Origin: Geobacteraceae bacterium
GTDB taxonomy: Bacteria; Desulfobacterota; Desulfuromonadia; Geobacterales; Geobacteraceae
Reading direction: 5' to 3'
NCBI GenBank assembly: GCA_029975275.1
Contig: JARKPN010000164.1
Coordinates: 1 to 52,782, forward strand
DNA length: 52,782 bases
Shown here: piece after piece, positions 1 to 8,241 of the stretch
Position numbering within the stretch: position 1 is the stretch's first letter
How the letters are laid out: each line of letters starts with the position of its first letter
The notes under the pieces: generated by a model
What the model was told of the DNA's origin: nothing
What the model saw: only the letters and a program-made list of their open reading frames with translations
Databases searched by the model: none
Program-made: the position numbers and the translations under genes

Positions 1-140
1 AGATAACCGTAAATGTCCTGCGCCCCCTGTAGTACCGGTATCAATGCCCCGTCATACCCCCGATAGTGATCCAACAACCCCATCAGCTGCTCATCCTGTG
101 GCGTCAATACTTCTTCGCCCGTACACTTGCACACTGCCAT
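1..140 (-). CDS. NuoE/HydC-like thioredoxin-fold [2Fe-2S] subunit (partial, N-terminus only)
   Basis: The visible 46 residues begin MAVCKCTGEEVLTPQDEQLM and run through LLDHYRGYDGALIPVLQGAQDIYGYL. The last part matches the start of the NuoE/HydC family, where a helical segment and the phrase 'LIPVLQ.AQ..YGYLP' precede the thioredoxin-like [2Fe-2S] domain. The cluster cysteines lie beyond the window edge. The start has a strong Shine-Dalgarno (GGGGAGG) about six bases upstream. It is the last visible gene of the rex-ferredoxin-sensory hydrogenase-phosphatase series and lies 174 bases after the phosphatase gene. By family it should be an NADH-linked electron-transfer subunit, probably of a further hydrogenase or NADH dehydrogenase complex continuing to the left. 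The family call is fairly safe; the complex is unknown. Confidence 0.75.
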   Translation of the reverse strand, partial: MAVCKCTGEEVLTPQDEQLMGLLDHYRGYDGALIPVLQGAQDIYGY

Positions 141-314
141 GACTTTCCTCCCCTTTCTCTTGCGTTGTTTATGTTATGAGGCCTTTGCCCGGGACACCGT
201 TCGGACGCAATGCCTTCTAACCCCCACGCGCGCGAAAATGCCTTCCCGAAGACGCGGGCAGGCGTCGTCGCAAGCACGTTCACGAAAAAAACCGGTTCAA
301 AGCAGAAGACTGAC

Positions 315-1544
315 TTATATGTATCTTACGTAGGTATCCTTGAGATACTTGCGCTCAAGCATCTTGGTAATCCTCTTGATGAGATTACGCCGTATCTCCA
401 GATCCATCGGGTGGGTGGGGTCCTGGTGGGCCTCGTTGATCTTCGTCCCGACCAGGAACATGATGCTGTCGCTTTCGAGAATCATGTCCAGCAGCATGCT
501 GGCGGCGTTCCTCCGGGAAGTCGTCTCCCCCTTTTCAAGGAACTGGGCGACCTTGGTCAGGGTGAGCAGCCCCTCCGTGACCAGATCGGCCCCCTCGAAG
601 GTGGCAATCGGCGGTATATCGCCGTCGGTCGTCTCCAGGTGGTCCACCAGTTCCCGGTTCAGCTCCCTGGCCACGATATTCGCCGTGGTGCCGCCACAGA
701 TGACCCTGCGCCCGTTGAAGGTGTCGAAGATGTTGGCGAAGTGGGCGTCACGGTTCTCGTGGAACGGGGGACCGGTAAGAACCAGCAGGCGTCGCGGTTT
801 ACGGAAGTAGAACACCGCAACCGTCATGTCGTCATATGCCTTCTTGCCGACTTCTTTTTCCAGGGCTTCGCTCAGAATCTTGCCGGCCAGGGACCTCGCC
901 GATATCTGGGGGTCGCTGCGGACCTGCTCCAGGACGAACCTCTTGCACCCCTCGACCCTCCACCCCAGCTTCAACTGCTCGGTCCCGATGCCTGACTGCG
1001 AGATCCCGTCGGACATGATTACCAGCCGGTCCTCGGGGCACGCCTTCAGGCTATAGGTCTTCATCTTTCTCCCTTCGAGGGACGGCGACTCCACCTCCTT
1101 GAAGGGGACCGTCAGCGCCTGGCCGTTGCGGATGAGCAGAAACGGCGGGTTGTCCATCTCCACGATGCTGATGTCGGTCTGCATCTTGATGTCGACGATG
1201 GTATACGTGGCGTAACTGATGTTCCTGACGCGGCAGACTGGAAGGGCGTTCATGATTGTCTCGGAGGAACAGATGAGGTCCACGTCGCTGGCGGTGAACT
1301 TGAGCGCCATGGTGGCGGTCATGGTCGACAGGATGTTCGCCTTGAGCCCGTGACCCAGGCCGTCGGAGAGGACCGAAATCACCCGGTCTTCCTCGGGGAG
1401 CTTGCGGGTCATGAAAGAGTCGCCGCATATGTCCTGACCGTGCTTGTTTTGCTGGCACGACTCGATTTCAATGAAAAGATCGACGGAGAGGCCGTCTTCC
1501 TTGACGGAGGAGAGTTCCGGCAGGGAGCGTCTTCTAGGAAGCAT
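315..1544 (-). CDS. SpoIIE/PP2C-type serine phosphatase linked to sensory hydrogenase
   Basis: This cytoplasmic protein of 409 residues carries a PP2C/SpoIIE phosphatase fold in its N-terminal two thirds. The metal-binding signatures are visible: GDSF, SDGLGHG, a second SDGIS and the late YDDMTVAV. Such enzymes dephosphorylate phosphoserine or phosphothreonine on regulatory partners, often anti-sigma-factor antagonists. The C-terminal 130 or so residues look like an extra alpha/beta domain of unclear role. The chosen ATG lies inside the end of the hydrogenase gene, with GGAGGG eight bases upstream; an ATG six bases earlier has too short a spacing. The 11-base overlap implies translational coupling. 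Group C [FeFe] hydrogenases are known to be encoded with phosphatases or kinases, so I infer that it carries the hydrogenase signal forward. No STAS or anti-sigma partner is visible in the window. Confidence 0.85.
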   Translation of the reverse strand: MLPRRRSLPELSSVKEDGLSVDLFIEIESCQQNKHGQDICGDSFMTRKLPEEDRVISVLSDGLGHGLKANILSTMTATMALKFTASDVDLICSSETIMNALPVCRVRNISYATYTIVDIKMQTDISIVEMDNPPFLLIRNGQALTVPFKEVESPSLEGRKMKTYSLKACPEDRLVIMSDGISQSGIGTEQLKLGWRVEGCKRFVLEQVRSDPQISARSLAGKILSEALEKEVGKKAYDDMTVAVFYFRKPRRLLVLTGPPFHENRDAHFANIFDTFNGRRVICGGTTANIVARELNRELVDHLETTDGDIPPIATFEGADLVTEGLLTLTKVAQFLEKGETTSRRNAASMLLDMILESDSIMFLVGTKINEAHQDPTHPMDLEIRRNLIKRITKMLERKYLKDTYVRYI

Positions 1545-3288
1545 CCGCATCACCCTCCGTTTGCTCCACGAGGCAGATATCCTTGGATGAGAAGCCGTAG
1601 GCAAGGGAGCGGAGCAGGATCTCGGTGTCGGCCATGTTCTCTCCCAGCCTGAAGGCGATCTCCTGCACCGTTTCCAGATTTTTCCGGATCACCTGCTTGG
1701 CCCTGCGGGCAATCTGCTCGCGGTGCATCTCGGTGTCGGTCACATCCAGGATGACACCGCCCACCACCTGGTTGGTCTCGATGGTGAAGATGGTCACGTT
1801 ATAGATTTTGTTGTTGATGTGCAGCGCGTCGCGGTGAATGTCGTGTCCCGTGAGCAGCACTGCATTGAACAGGTCCGAGAACGGCACCAGCTTCTCCAGG
1901 CAGGCGCCTTCCAGACCCGGCAGGATCTTGTTGACGTAGAGGGACTCCTCGTCGAACATCTGGATGAAATTCTCGTTGCACTCGATGACCTTCATGTCGG
2001 CGCCGACGATGACCACGCTCATCGGTATGCAGCGGAGCAGGGCATTGGCCTTCTTCTGGGCCAGCTTGCGGAGATGGGACAGGCACATGGAGGGCTCGGC
2101 ACGACCGGTCAGCAGGGCCTTCGCCAGGGTCCGGCAGGTGTCGTAGCCGCAGCCGCCGCAGTTCAGCTCGTCCTCCTCCTGTAACGCGCCCACCTGCTGC
2201 AGGGCCTTGCGAATCTGTTCCTCCGAATGGTGCTGTACCGGCAGCGGAGCCTCGCGGTGCAGCCCGTCAATCTCCACCAATACGTTCCGCTCAATGCGGC
2301 CGGTCGGGACATTGGCGCGGTTGTATACCTCCAGCTCGTCCAGCAGATAGGGCCGTTTCTTGCTGGTGCACGGACCGTGCACGCAGCTCCCCTGGCAGGC
2401 GAGAATCTCCACGAATACCCGCGTGTTGAGCTCGTCTATCTTCAGTCCGGTCAACGCCCTGTTTATGCAGTAGACCCCGGCCAGGGTCATGAAGCGGACG
2501 TCCTTGAAATCGCCGAGCATCCTGATGGTCTCGTTCATTCCCCCTTCAACGGGATAGAGGGCGCCTTCGTTGGCGGCTTCGGGCACGAACGTGTCCTCAC
2601 TCCGGGGAAGCATGCTGGAGAGATCGATCCCCTCCTCCTGTAACCAGCGGTGCAGGTCCTGAAAGGTAAGGGCAACGTCGAGCAGGTCGGGATGCCGATC
2701 CATCTCGCGCTTCTTGGCCGCGCACGGGCCGATGAAGACAATGCCGATGTCATCGCCGTAAATCTTGCGCAGCAGCCTGCAGTGGGAAAGAAGGGGAGAA
2801 AGCACGGGGGTTATGGAGTCCGCCTGCTCGGGGAGATACTTCTGAACGAAGTCCACCGCAGCCGGGCATGCCGAGGATATGGTCAGCTTGGCGTCGCTCT
2901 TCTGAATCTGCTCGGCAACGCGCGCCGAGACCTGCTGGGCGCCGAGCGAGGTTTCGCTCACGGCCTCGAAGCCGAGCTTTTTTATGGCCGCGATGAGGTA
3001 GGGCGGGTCCGTGCCCGCGAACTCTCCCACATAGGAGGGAGAGAGGGACACGTAGACACGCTGCTTCTGCTTCAGCAGGTCCTTTGCTCGATCAAGGTCG
3101 TCGCGCACCTTTTTTGCCTTGGTGGAGCAGACATCCACGCAGTGTCCGCAGAAAATGCACAGTTCGGAGGCGATGGAGGCACGCCCTTCCTCGATCTCAA
3201 TAGCCTTGACCGGACACTTGCGTACGCATTTGAAACAATCCTGGCATTCGGTCTTTTCGGTATAGACAGGCTTTCTCGAGTCCATCAT
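1534..3288 (-). CDS. hydS: PAS-containing sensory-type [FeFe] hydrogenase (group C)
   Basis: The protein has 584 residues. Two [4Fe-4S] ferredoxin motifs (CxxCxxCxxxCP and CxxCxxCxxxC) lie within residues 15-55. The H-cluster domain follows: SSACPAAV near 138-145, GPCAAKKRE near 187-195 and LACQGSC near 296-302. All four cysteines that should bind the H-cluster cubane are present. However, the first motif has Ala where catalytic enzymes have the proton-transfer Cys (TSCCPxW), and the usual GGGQP tail of the third motif is replaced by VHGPC. A further Fe-S segment with CGGCGYDTC lies near 377-385, and a PAS domain occupies about 418-520. This layout and the Cys-to-Ala change are known from HydS-type hydrogen sensors. 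The chosen ATG lies one base after the ferredoxin stop; a GTG nine bases upstream is the alternative. Sensing rather than bulk catalysis is the likely role. Confidence 0.9.
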   Translation of the reverse strand: MMDSRKPVYTEKTECQDCFKCVRKCPVKAIEIEEGRASIASELCIFCGHCVDVCSTKAKKVRDDLDRAKDLLKQKQRVYVSLSPSYVGEFAGTDPPYLIAAIKKLGFEAVSETSLGAQQVSARVAEQIQKSDAKLTISSACPAAVDFVQKYLPEQADSITPVLSPLLSHCRLLRKIYGDDIGIVFIGPCAAKKREMDRHPDLLDVALTFQDLHRWLQEEGIDLSSMLPRSEDTFVPEAANEGALYPVEGGMNETIRMLGDFKDVRFMTLAGVYCINRALTGLKIDELNTRVFVEILACQGSCVHGPCTSKKRPYLLDELEVYNRANVPTGRIERNVLVEIDGLHREAPLPVQHHSEEQIRKALQQVGALQEEDELNCGGCGYDTCRTLAKALLTGRAEPSMCLSHLRKLAQKKANALLRCIPMSVVIVGADMKVIECNENFIQMFDEESLYVNKILPGLEGACLEKLVPFSDLFNAVLLTGHDIHRDALHINNKIYNVTIFTIETNQVVGGVILDVTDTEMHREQIARRAKQVIRKNLETVQEIAFRLGENMADTEILLRSLAYGFSSKDICLVEQTEGDADAS

Positions 3289-3289
3289 G

Positions 3290-3544
3290 CTAGGCACCCG
3301 TTTTCTTTCCGACGTACTGCTCCATGAGCTCCGTCAGCATCTCCAGGTTCACCCCATGAAACATCTGGCCGTTAATCTGCAGGTTCGGTCCCTTGCGGCA
3401 CTGTTCCTCGCACCTGCTTCCCACCAGCTCCACCTCGGCCGTACAGTCGTTATCCTCGAGATATTGCTCGATGAACTCAAGGTTCTTTCTGTTGCCTCTC
3501 CGGAAGCAGGAACTCCCCATGCAAATCTTGATTCTAGGTTTCAC
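3290..3544 (-). CDS. Thioredoxin-like [2Fe-2S] ferredoxin
   Basis: This small protein of 84 residues begins MKPRIKICMGSSCFRRGN and has the four-cysteine pattern of the NuoE/HydC-type [2Fe-2S] thioredoxin fold: CMGSSC near residues 8-13 and SRCEEQC near 43-49. It lacks the helical N-terminal part of true NuoE, so it is the ferredoxin module alone. It sits between rex and the sensory hydrogenase, with ten bases or fewer on either side, so the three genes are almost certainly cotranscribed. Such stand-alone modules are common next to group C hydrogenases. A role as redox partner of the sensory hydrogenase is inferred from position. Confidence 0.85.
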   Translation of the reverse strand: MKPRIKICMGSSCFRRGNRKNLEFIEQYLEDNDCTAEVELVGSRCEEQCRKGPNLQINGQMFHGVNLEMLTELMEQYVGKKTGA

Positions 3545-3554
3545 GGAAAGCCTC

Positions 3555-4214
3555 CTACTCGGGGAGTGCGCCGGGGCACCTTCGTGTCAGTTGTGCTGAA
3601 AGCACGGCCAGCCCGGACAAGAGATCCTCTTTTTGCATGATAACGTGTTCAGGAACGTTGATATTGACCGATGTGAAAATCCAGATGGCCTCGATGCCGG
3701 CGTCGACAAGTATGTCCGTGACCCCTTGCGCCACTTCCGCCGGCACGCACACGATGGCCAGAAGGATGGTGAGCCTTTTGAGCAGTTCCTGAATCCTGGC
3801 AAAGGGGAATACCGTAACGCCGTGAATCGATGTGCCTGCCTTCTCGGGGTTGGTGTCAAAGGCCGCGACAATCCGCACCCCGTGCTTTGCCAGGTCGCGA
3901 TGCCCGAGAAGCGCGGCCCCCAGCTGTCCCGCGCCGACCAGGCAGGCGTCCAGCGTCTTTCCCCAACCCAGCAGTTTCTCTATGGACGCAATGAGGTCCC
4001 GGACATGGAAGCCAACCCGCGGGGTACCGCTGATCCCGGTAAGTTCAAGGTCTTTACGCACCAGGATTGCATCTATGTTCATCCGGTCCGCAAGGTACGA
4101 CGACGAAACGAACTCCTCGCCCCTGGCAGCGAGTCCGCGAAGAATCTGAAGGTAGTTCGGCATCCGCCTTATCGTGGGCAGTTTGTCAATCTTGAGGGTT
4201 TTGTGAGGGCTCAT
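3555..4214 (-). CDS. rex: Redox-sensing transcriptional repressor Rex
   Basis: The protein has 219 residues, the usual Rex length. An N-terminal winged helix (about residues 10-75) contains the family segment NYLQILRGLAARG and SSSYLADRMNID. A Rossmann domain follows, with the dinucleotide-binding loop GAGQLG at about 94-99 and AAFDTNPEKAG shortly after. Rex binds DNA when NAD+ is abundant and is released by NADH, derepressing fermentative and hydrogen or formate genes. Here it is the first gene of the operon that continues with the ferredoxin, sensory hydrogenase and phosphatase. A promoter and a palindrome lie just upstream, so autoregulation is plausible. The neighbouring NAD-linked hydrogenase and the formate dehydrogenase are obvious candidate targets. 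Confidence 0.95.
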   Translation of the reverse strand: MSPHKTLKIDKLPTIRRMPNYLQILRGLAARGEEFVSSSYLADRMNIDAILVRKDLELTGISGTPRVGFHVRDLIASIEKLLGWGKTLDACLVGAGQLGAALLGHRDLAKHGVRIVAAFDTNPEKAGTSIHGVTVFPFARIQELLKRLTILLAIVCVPAEVAQGVTDILVDAGIEAIWIFTSVNINVPEHVIMQKEDLLSGLAVLSAQLTRRCPGALPE

Positions 4215-4274
4215 CGCACATCCGGCTAATCCGTGACAGGCCTTGCGCAGGGCATGGTTCGGTATTCGCGGTAC

Positions 4275-4304
4275 ACTATAAATCTCCGGACTGAATCAGG
4301 TCAA
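4275..4304 (-). promoter_or_regulatory. Sigma-70-type promoter for the rex operon
   Basis: On the minus strand TTGACC is followed after 18 bases by TATAGT, close to the -35 and -10 consensus. The start of transcription would fall about 50 bases before the rex start codon. This is the best promoter match in the spacer between the fdhD-mobA gene and rex. Confidence 0.6.
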
Positions 4305-4313
4305 GGATTATTT

Positions 4314-4327
4314 GATAATTGATTATC
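4314..4327. promoter_or_regulatory. Palindromic operator candidate upstream of rex
   Basis: GATAAT-TG-ATTATC is a perfect palindrome with a two-base centre. It lies about 10 bp upstream of the rex -35 element. The GATAA-N4-TTATC core recurs in a longer palindrome upstream of the formate dehydrogenase gene. It resembles Rex operators (TTGTGAA-N4-TTCACAA) in spacing and outer T/A bases but is not a full match, so another regulator is possible. Confidence 0.45.
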
Positions 4328-4443
4328 TAATAAATAGAAGGCGCTGCACGCAAAAAATGCTCCCCTCCCCCGCCGGGCAACCAGTTGACAGAGGTCTCGG
4401 AGCACCCTGTTCCGGGTCCCGCAGCGGGATGGCGATTGCGGGC

Positions 4444-5883
4444 TCACTGCCGTACCGACGCCGGTACCGTCTCTGTTTCTTCTTTTTTTTCCTGCATCTC
4501 TTCCCTGAAGCGAAAATATTCCTCGGGAGTGTTGATGTTGCGGAACGAAAGAAAGTCAGGGTCAATGGCCGCGACCTCTTCCTTTTTTACGACCATAACC
4601 TTCTCCCAGTTCAGACAATCGACAATCCTGCTCTTGCCCTCGGTCAGGGCCAGATCCATCGACGGGAGGCACCCCTTCCCGTAGACGGCGTGCAGCGGCT
4701 CCAGACCGCTCTCGCTCTCGGGAATAACCGCGTCACAACCGTCGGCCCTGGCCACCAGATCCCGTATCAGGGCGTCGTTGAGATACGGCATGTCGCACGC
4801 AACGGTGAACACATAGGGCGTCGTGCTGTGGATGAGCCCGGCGTGTATGCCCGCAAGGGAGCCCTTGCCCGGATGCACATCCGGGACGGTGCGGCACGGG
4901 AGGAAACGATAGAACTCGGGAGTGTTGGTGACGAGAACGACCTCTGGAAATCGCGCGGCCAGCTGTCGATAGATCCGTTCGATGAACAGTTCACCGCTGT
5001 AGGGGAGCAGGGCCTTGTTGCTCTTCATCCTGGAAGATTTCCCGCCGGCGAGAATAACCGCCGTGACGCCCGACAGGCCCTCTTCTCCTGCGGTACGGAT
5101 GGAATCCGGCCGGGTGTAGATGTTGAAGCCGCCCCCCCGGAGATACCCCACCAGGGTAATGCCGTACCGGCCGGCCAGGCGCACCGCCAGGTCCGTTGGG
5201 GAGGTACGGGACGCGATGAGGCCGATACCCAGTATCGCGGCCTTGGTGACCATCTCCGAAGACACCCTGCCGGAGGTGATCAGTACCTTGCCGTCCAGGT
5301 CGATGCCCTTCAGCAATGCCTCGCCGGCAATACGGTCGAGGGTATTGTGACGACCGATATCCTCGCTGTAGAGGACTATAGTACCGGCTTCCCCGACGGC
5401 CGCCGAATGGATCCCTCCGGCCTTCCGGTATTCTTCGGCGCGGCGGGCAAGCTGTTCCATCATGGCGAACAGGTCATTGGGAAAATAAGTGCGCTTCGTT
5501 CCACCCAGGAGAGGTTGCCGCGCATCCAGCGTCTCATGGAGATTGAAGGTGATGCCGGTTCCGCAGCCGGAAGTGAGCGCGGGTTTGAGTTTCTCCGGCA
5601 GTTCCCCCTTTATGATCACGTTGGCGACCCCGAAATCATCGCATACGCTCAGCATCTGGAAATCGTCAACCGTGCCGACGAAACCCTGGAGACGAAGAAA
5701 ACCGGCAACGAGAAAGCGCAGGTCGTGCGGCGAGGAGATCAGGGTGGCCAGTTCCCTGCCGTTGACGATCAGGGAAAGCGGAAATTCCTGCACCGGCTCG
5801 TGCTCAGCCGGACGTATCCTCCCCCTTTCATATCTGAAAACCGGACCCGGGAAACAGGTACCACCCTTTTTCCTGCTATGCAT
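4444..5883 (-). CDS. Fused FdhD-MobA: formate dehydrogenase sulfurtransferase plus molybdenum cofactor guanylyltransferase
   Basis: The first 270 or so residues are FdhD, which moves sulfur from the cysteine desulfurase to the Mo-bisPGD cofactor so that formate dehydrogenase becomes active. The rest is MobA, which joins GMP to molybdopterin. FdhD features include the SEDIGRHNTLDRI and SGRVSSEMV segments. Its cysteine loop reads SGCGTG, so only one Cys of the CxxC pair found in E. coli FdhD is kept. MobA starts at AVILAGGKSSRMKSNKALLP, the nucleotide-binding loop, and has the VACDMPYL metal site. I chose the ATG with GAGG five bases upstream; a GTG lies two codons earlier. Both activities serve the selenocysteine formate dehydrogenase encoded upstream. 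The fusion is unlikely to be an artefact, because the reading frame is continuous and the linker is short. Confidence 0.9.
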   Translation of the reverse strand: MHSRKKGGTCFPGPVFRYERGRIRPAEHEPVQEFPLSLIVNGRELATLISSPHDLRFLVAGFLRLQGFVGTVDDFQMLSVCDDFGVANVIIKGELPEKLKPALTSGCGTGITFNLHETLDARQPLLGGTKRTYFPNDLFAMMEQLARRAEEYRKAGGIHSAAVGEAGTIVLYSEDIGRHNTLDRIAGEALLKGIDLDGKVLITSGRVSSEMVTKAAILGIGLIASRTSPTDLAVRLAGRYGITLVGYLRGGGFNIYTRPDSIRTAGEEGLSGVTAVILAGGKSSRMKSNKALLPYSGELFIERIYRQLAARFPEVVLVTNTPEFYRFLPCRTVPDVHPGKGSLAGIHAGLIHSTTPYVFTVACDMPYLNDALIRDLVARADGCDAVIPESESGLEPLHAVYGKGCLPSMDLALTEGKSRIVDCLNWEKVMVVKKEEVAAIDPDFLSFRNINTPEEYFRFREEMQEKKEETETVPASVRQ

Positions 5884-5924
5884 ACTCACCTCGAAGTCTT
5901 CACTCGCCTCGTTGCCGGTACCGG

Positions 5925-6539
5925 TTACTTGCCGGCCGCAATATAGCCCTTGGCAAGCGCGGTGTTTACGTGTACCACGCCCTTGTTCAGGGTCCTGAAC
6001 GGGTAGTCTTCCGTGATCACCGGCAACTCGTCCGCCTGCTGCTGGCTGCGGATGACCGATCCGGCGGGTACGTAGCGACCGTCGGCAACGGTAACGCCCA
6101 ATACTATTGCTCCCGGCTCAACAACGCACTGTTTGCCGACCTTGGACTTGAACACCAGTGCCTTCATGCCGACAAAGGTCTCGTCCAGCACCACGGCCGG
6201 TCCATGGATCTGCACCTGGTGGGCGAGAGAGACGCGCCGACCCACGTAGACGCCGTACTTCTGCCCTTCAACTTCGACAAGGTTCTTCTCAACCGGATTG
6301 CCGTCCATCTCGGTCTCCAGCGCGTGAATCACCACGCCGTCCTGGATGTTGGAGTCGTCGCCCACGTAAAGGGGCTGACCTTCGTCACCGCGCACGGCAG
6401 CCGTGGGTGAGACCATGATGTTTTTTCCGAGAGTGACGTTGCCGATGACCGAGGCCAGCGGGTGGACATAGGTGGTGGGATCGATGACCGGTTCTGAGAT
6501 CTTGCCACAGAAATCAGCCAGTACGTTCTTTTCAATCAT
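5925..6539 (-). CDS. Gamma-class carbonic anhydrase (Cam type)
   Basis: This protein of 204 residues is a left-handed beta-helix of the gamma carbonic anhydrase family, which interconverts CO2 and bicarbonate. The three metal-binding histidines are visible: H72 in VVIHAL, and H107 and H112 in SLAHQVQIHG. The stretch AVRGDEGQPLYVGDDSNIQDG, with the Arg and acidic residues of the active site, resembles the archaeal Cam enzyme more than the shorter CcmM or YrdA homologues, because the loop after the first His is long. There is no signal peptide, so it is probably cytoplasmic. The start follows GGAGG by six bases. It lies between the formate carrier and the FdhD-MobA gene, which suggests it balances CO2 and bicarbonate for formate dehydrogenase. 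Confidence 0.88.
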   Translation of the reverse strand: MIEKNVLADFCGKISEPVIDPTTYVHPLASVIGNVTLGKNIMVSPTAAVRGDEGQPLYVGDDSNIQDGVVIHALETEMDGNPVEKNLVEVEGQKYGVYVGRRVSLAHQVQIHGPAVVLDETFVGMKALVFKSKVGKQCVVEPGAIVLGVTVADGRYVPAGSVIRSQQQADELPVITEDYPFRTLNKGVVHVNTALAKGYIAAGK

Positions 6540-6734
6540 GGTGGTGTTCCTCCATTTTTGTTAGTTAATTGAATTCAGCGGACGGTATGTCTGTTACGCA
6601 TCCCTTCCGAACAACATGCTTTACAGCAAAAATTTTCTCGCTTCCTTGTAACTTTAGCATAGGGTAAGGCCGAGAAGGAAGATCTTGCGTACGGACTGGA
6701 GCGATCAAAATATGCTGGAGTAGAAAAATTGCAT

Positions 6735-6767
6735 AAGAAAGTGGGGCCTTCTGAAGAAGACCCCACT
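6735..6767 (-). terminator. Rho-independent terminator after the MFS carrier gene
   Basis: Read on the minus strand, a 12-bp stem (AGTGGGGTCTTC with GAAGGCCCCACT, one G-T pair) with a four-base loop is followed by TTCTT. It lies 42 bases past the stop of the carrier gene. Confidence 0.8.
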
Positions 6768-6808
6768 GGGCAGGAATCAGGTTTCAGCCATGAATTCCGG
6801 GAACAGAA

Positions 6809-8074
6809 CTAGTCGGCAGCGGGAACCGGGGCAGTCTTGTAGTGGGAGACATGCTTGGGCCGCTGGAACATCAGGGTAACCACGAAACCGGCAACCAGCA
6901 GACCGGCGGCGATAAACAGCGACTGCTGCTTGTCGAACATCTTGAACGCAAGGCCGCCGGCAACACCGGCCGCGCCCCACGCGGTCAGCACGAAGCCGTA
7001 TACCTTGCCGATGTAGGTCGGGCCGAAGGAGTCGGCCGCAAAGGCAGGCATGACCGCAAAACCGCCGCCGAGGCAGGCCAGCAGGTAGCAGGCGATGACC
7101 GTGAACAGGGTCACGCTGCTAACCTGCGGCAGGAAGAAGTAAAGGGCCGCCTGGGTGGCAAACATGGTCAGGAAGACGTTCTTGCGGCCTATCTTGTCGG
7201 ATACGGCTGCCCAGAACAGACGGCCGAGACCGTTGAAGATGGAGGCAACCGCCAGAACCGACCCGCCTGCAATCGCCAGTTCGGCAGGGTCGGTGATGCC
7301 CTTGGCCGCGCTGATGACTTCCTGGGCCATGGGAGAAAGCTTGGAGAGAAGACCCATGCCGGCGCTGACGTTCAGGAACAGCATGCCCCAGATCATGTAC
7401 CACTGGGGGGTCTTCTTCGCTTCGTTCCAGCTGAAGGAATCGGCAGCCGATACCGTGGATGCAGAGGGGGTGAAACCGTCGGGCAGCCAGCCTGCCGGAG
7501 GATTCCGGAGAATCGCCGCGGCCAGGGTGTTGCCCACCAGATAAACCACACCAAGGATGAAGAACGAATTGACAACGCCCACGTTGTTGATGAGACCCGG
7601 GACTATTTTGCCGATGAAGAAGGCGCCCAGACCAAAGCCCATGACCGACATGCCGGTGATCAGACCGCGCTTGTCCGGGAACCAGCGAATCAGAGTTGCG
7701 ATGGGCACCACATAGGCAAGGCCGTTACCTGCTCCGCCGATGACACCGTACCCGATGTAGAGGAACCAGATGTTGCCGGAGTTGATGGCAAGACCACCCA
7801 GCAGGACGCCGATGCCGTACAGAATGACGCCCAGCGTGCAGACGAACTTCGGACCCTTCTTGTCAACCAGCAGACCACCAAAGGCCGCGGAAAGACCTAT
7901 CATGCCGATGATGATCATGAAGGTCGTCGCCACGTCCCCGTTGGCCCACCCCGTAGCCGCCACGACCGGCTTGACGAACACCGACCATGCGTACACGGTG
8001 CCGAGCAGGGTCATTATCACTACCCCGGCTGCGGCAATTGCCCACCGTTTCGACATAAGATTCTCGTTACTCAT
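6809..8074 (-). CDS. MFS transporter of the oxalate/formate antiporter family
   Basis: The protein has 421 residues with about twelve hydrophobic helices and belongs to the OxlT-like branch of the major facilitator superfamily. Family marks include TVYAWSVFVKPV in the first helix, the FGGLLVDKKGPKF loop between helices 2 and 3, and RWFPDKRGLITGMSVMGFGLGA in helix 5. The start was set at MSNENLM because GGGGGAG lies six bases before it; an in-frame ATG 14 codons earlier lacks this signal. The gene follows the formate dehydrogenase by 168 bases, across a terminator hairpin, and precedes the carbonic anhydrase. Formate or another monocarboxylate is therefore the likely substrate, but the sequence alone does not settle which anion or the direction. 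Confidence 0.85.
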   Translation of the reverse strand: MSNENLMSKRWAIAAAGVVIMTLLGTVYAWSVFVKPVVAATGWANGDVATTFMIIIGMIGLSAAFGGLLVDKKGPKFVCTLGVILYGIGVLLGGLAINSGNIWFLYIGYGVIGGAGNGLAYVVPIATLIRWFPDKRGLITGMSVMGFGLGAFFIGKIVPGLINNVGVVNSFFILGVVYLVGNTLAAAILRNPPAGWLPDGFTPSASTVSAADSFSWNEAKKTPQWYMIWGMLFLNVSAGMGLLSKLSPMAQEVISAAKGITDPAELAIAGGSVLAVASIFNGLGRLFWAAVSDKIGRKNVFLTMFATQAALYFFLPQVSSVTLFTVIACYLLACLGGGFAVMPAFAADSFGPTYIGKVYGFVLTAWGAAGVAGGLAFKMFDKQQSLFIAAGLLVAGFVVTLMFQRPKHVSHYKTAPVPAAD

Positions 8075-8165
8075 TGTTACTCCCCCTAAAAAAAAATTTT
8101 CTACTCTATACTCCATTCGGGTGAAAAACTAAAGTAAAAAATAACGACGTTTGAGGAAATTAAAA

Positions 8166-8213
8166 TTTTTCCGCAGACCGGCGCCACACTCACGGAAGAG
8201 CATGGCGCCGGTC
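8166..8213 (-). terminator. Terminator after the formate dehydrogenase gene
   Basis: On the minus strand GACCGGCGCCA pairs perfectly with TGGCGCCGGTC over 11 bp with a 16-base loop. An A/T-rich tail (AAAAATTTTAA) follows a few bases later. It lies just past the formate dehydrogenase stop, so the MFS gene may have its own promoter or depend on read-through. Confidence 0.65.
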
Positions 8214-8241
8214 CGGTTGTCCGGAAGCAATCTATCAGGGT

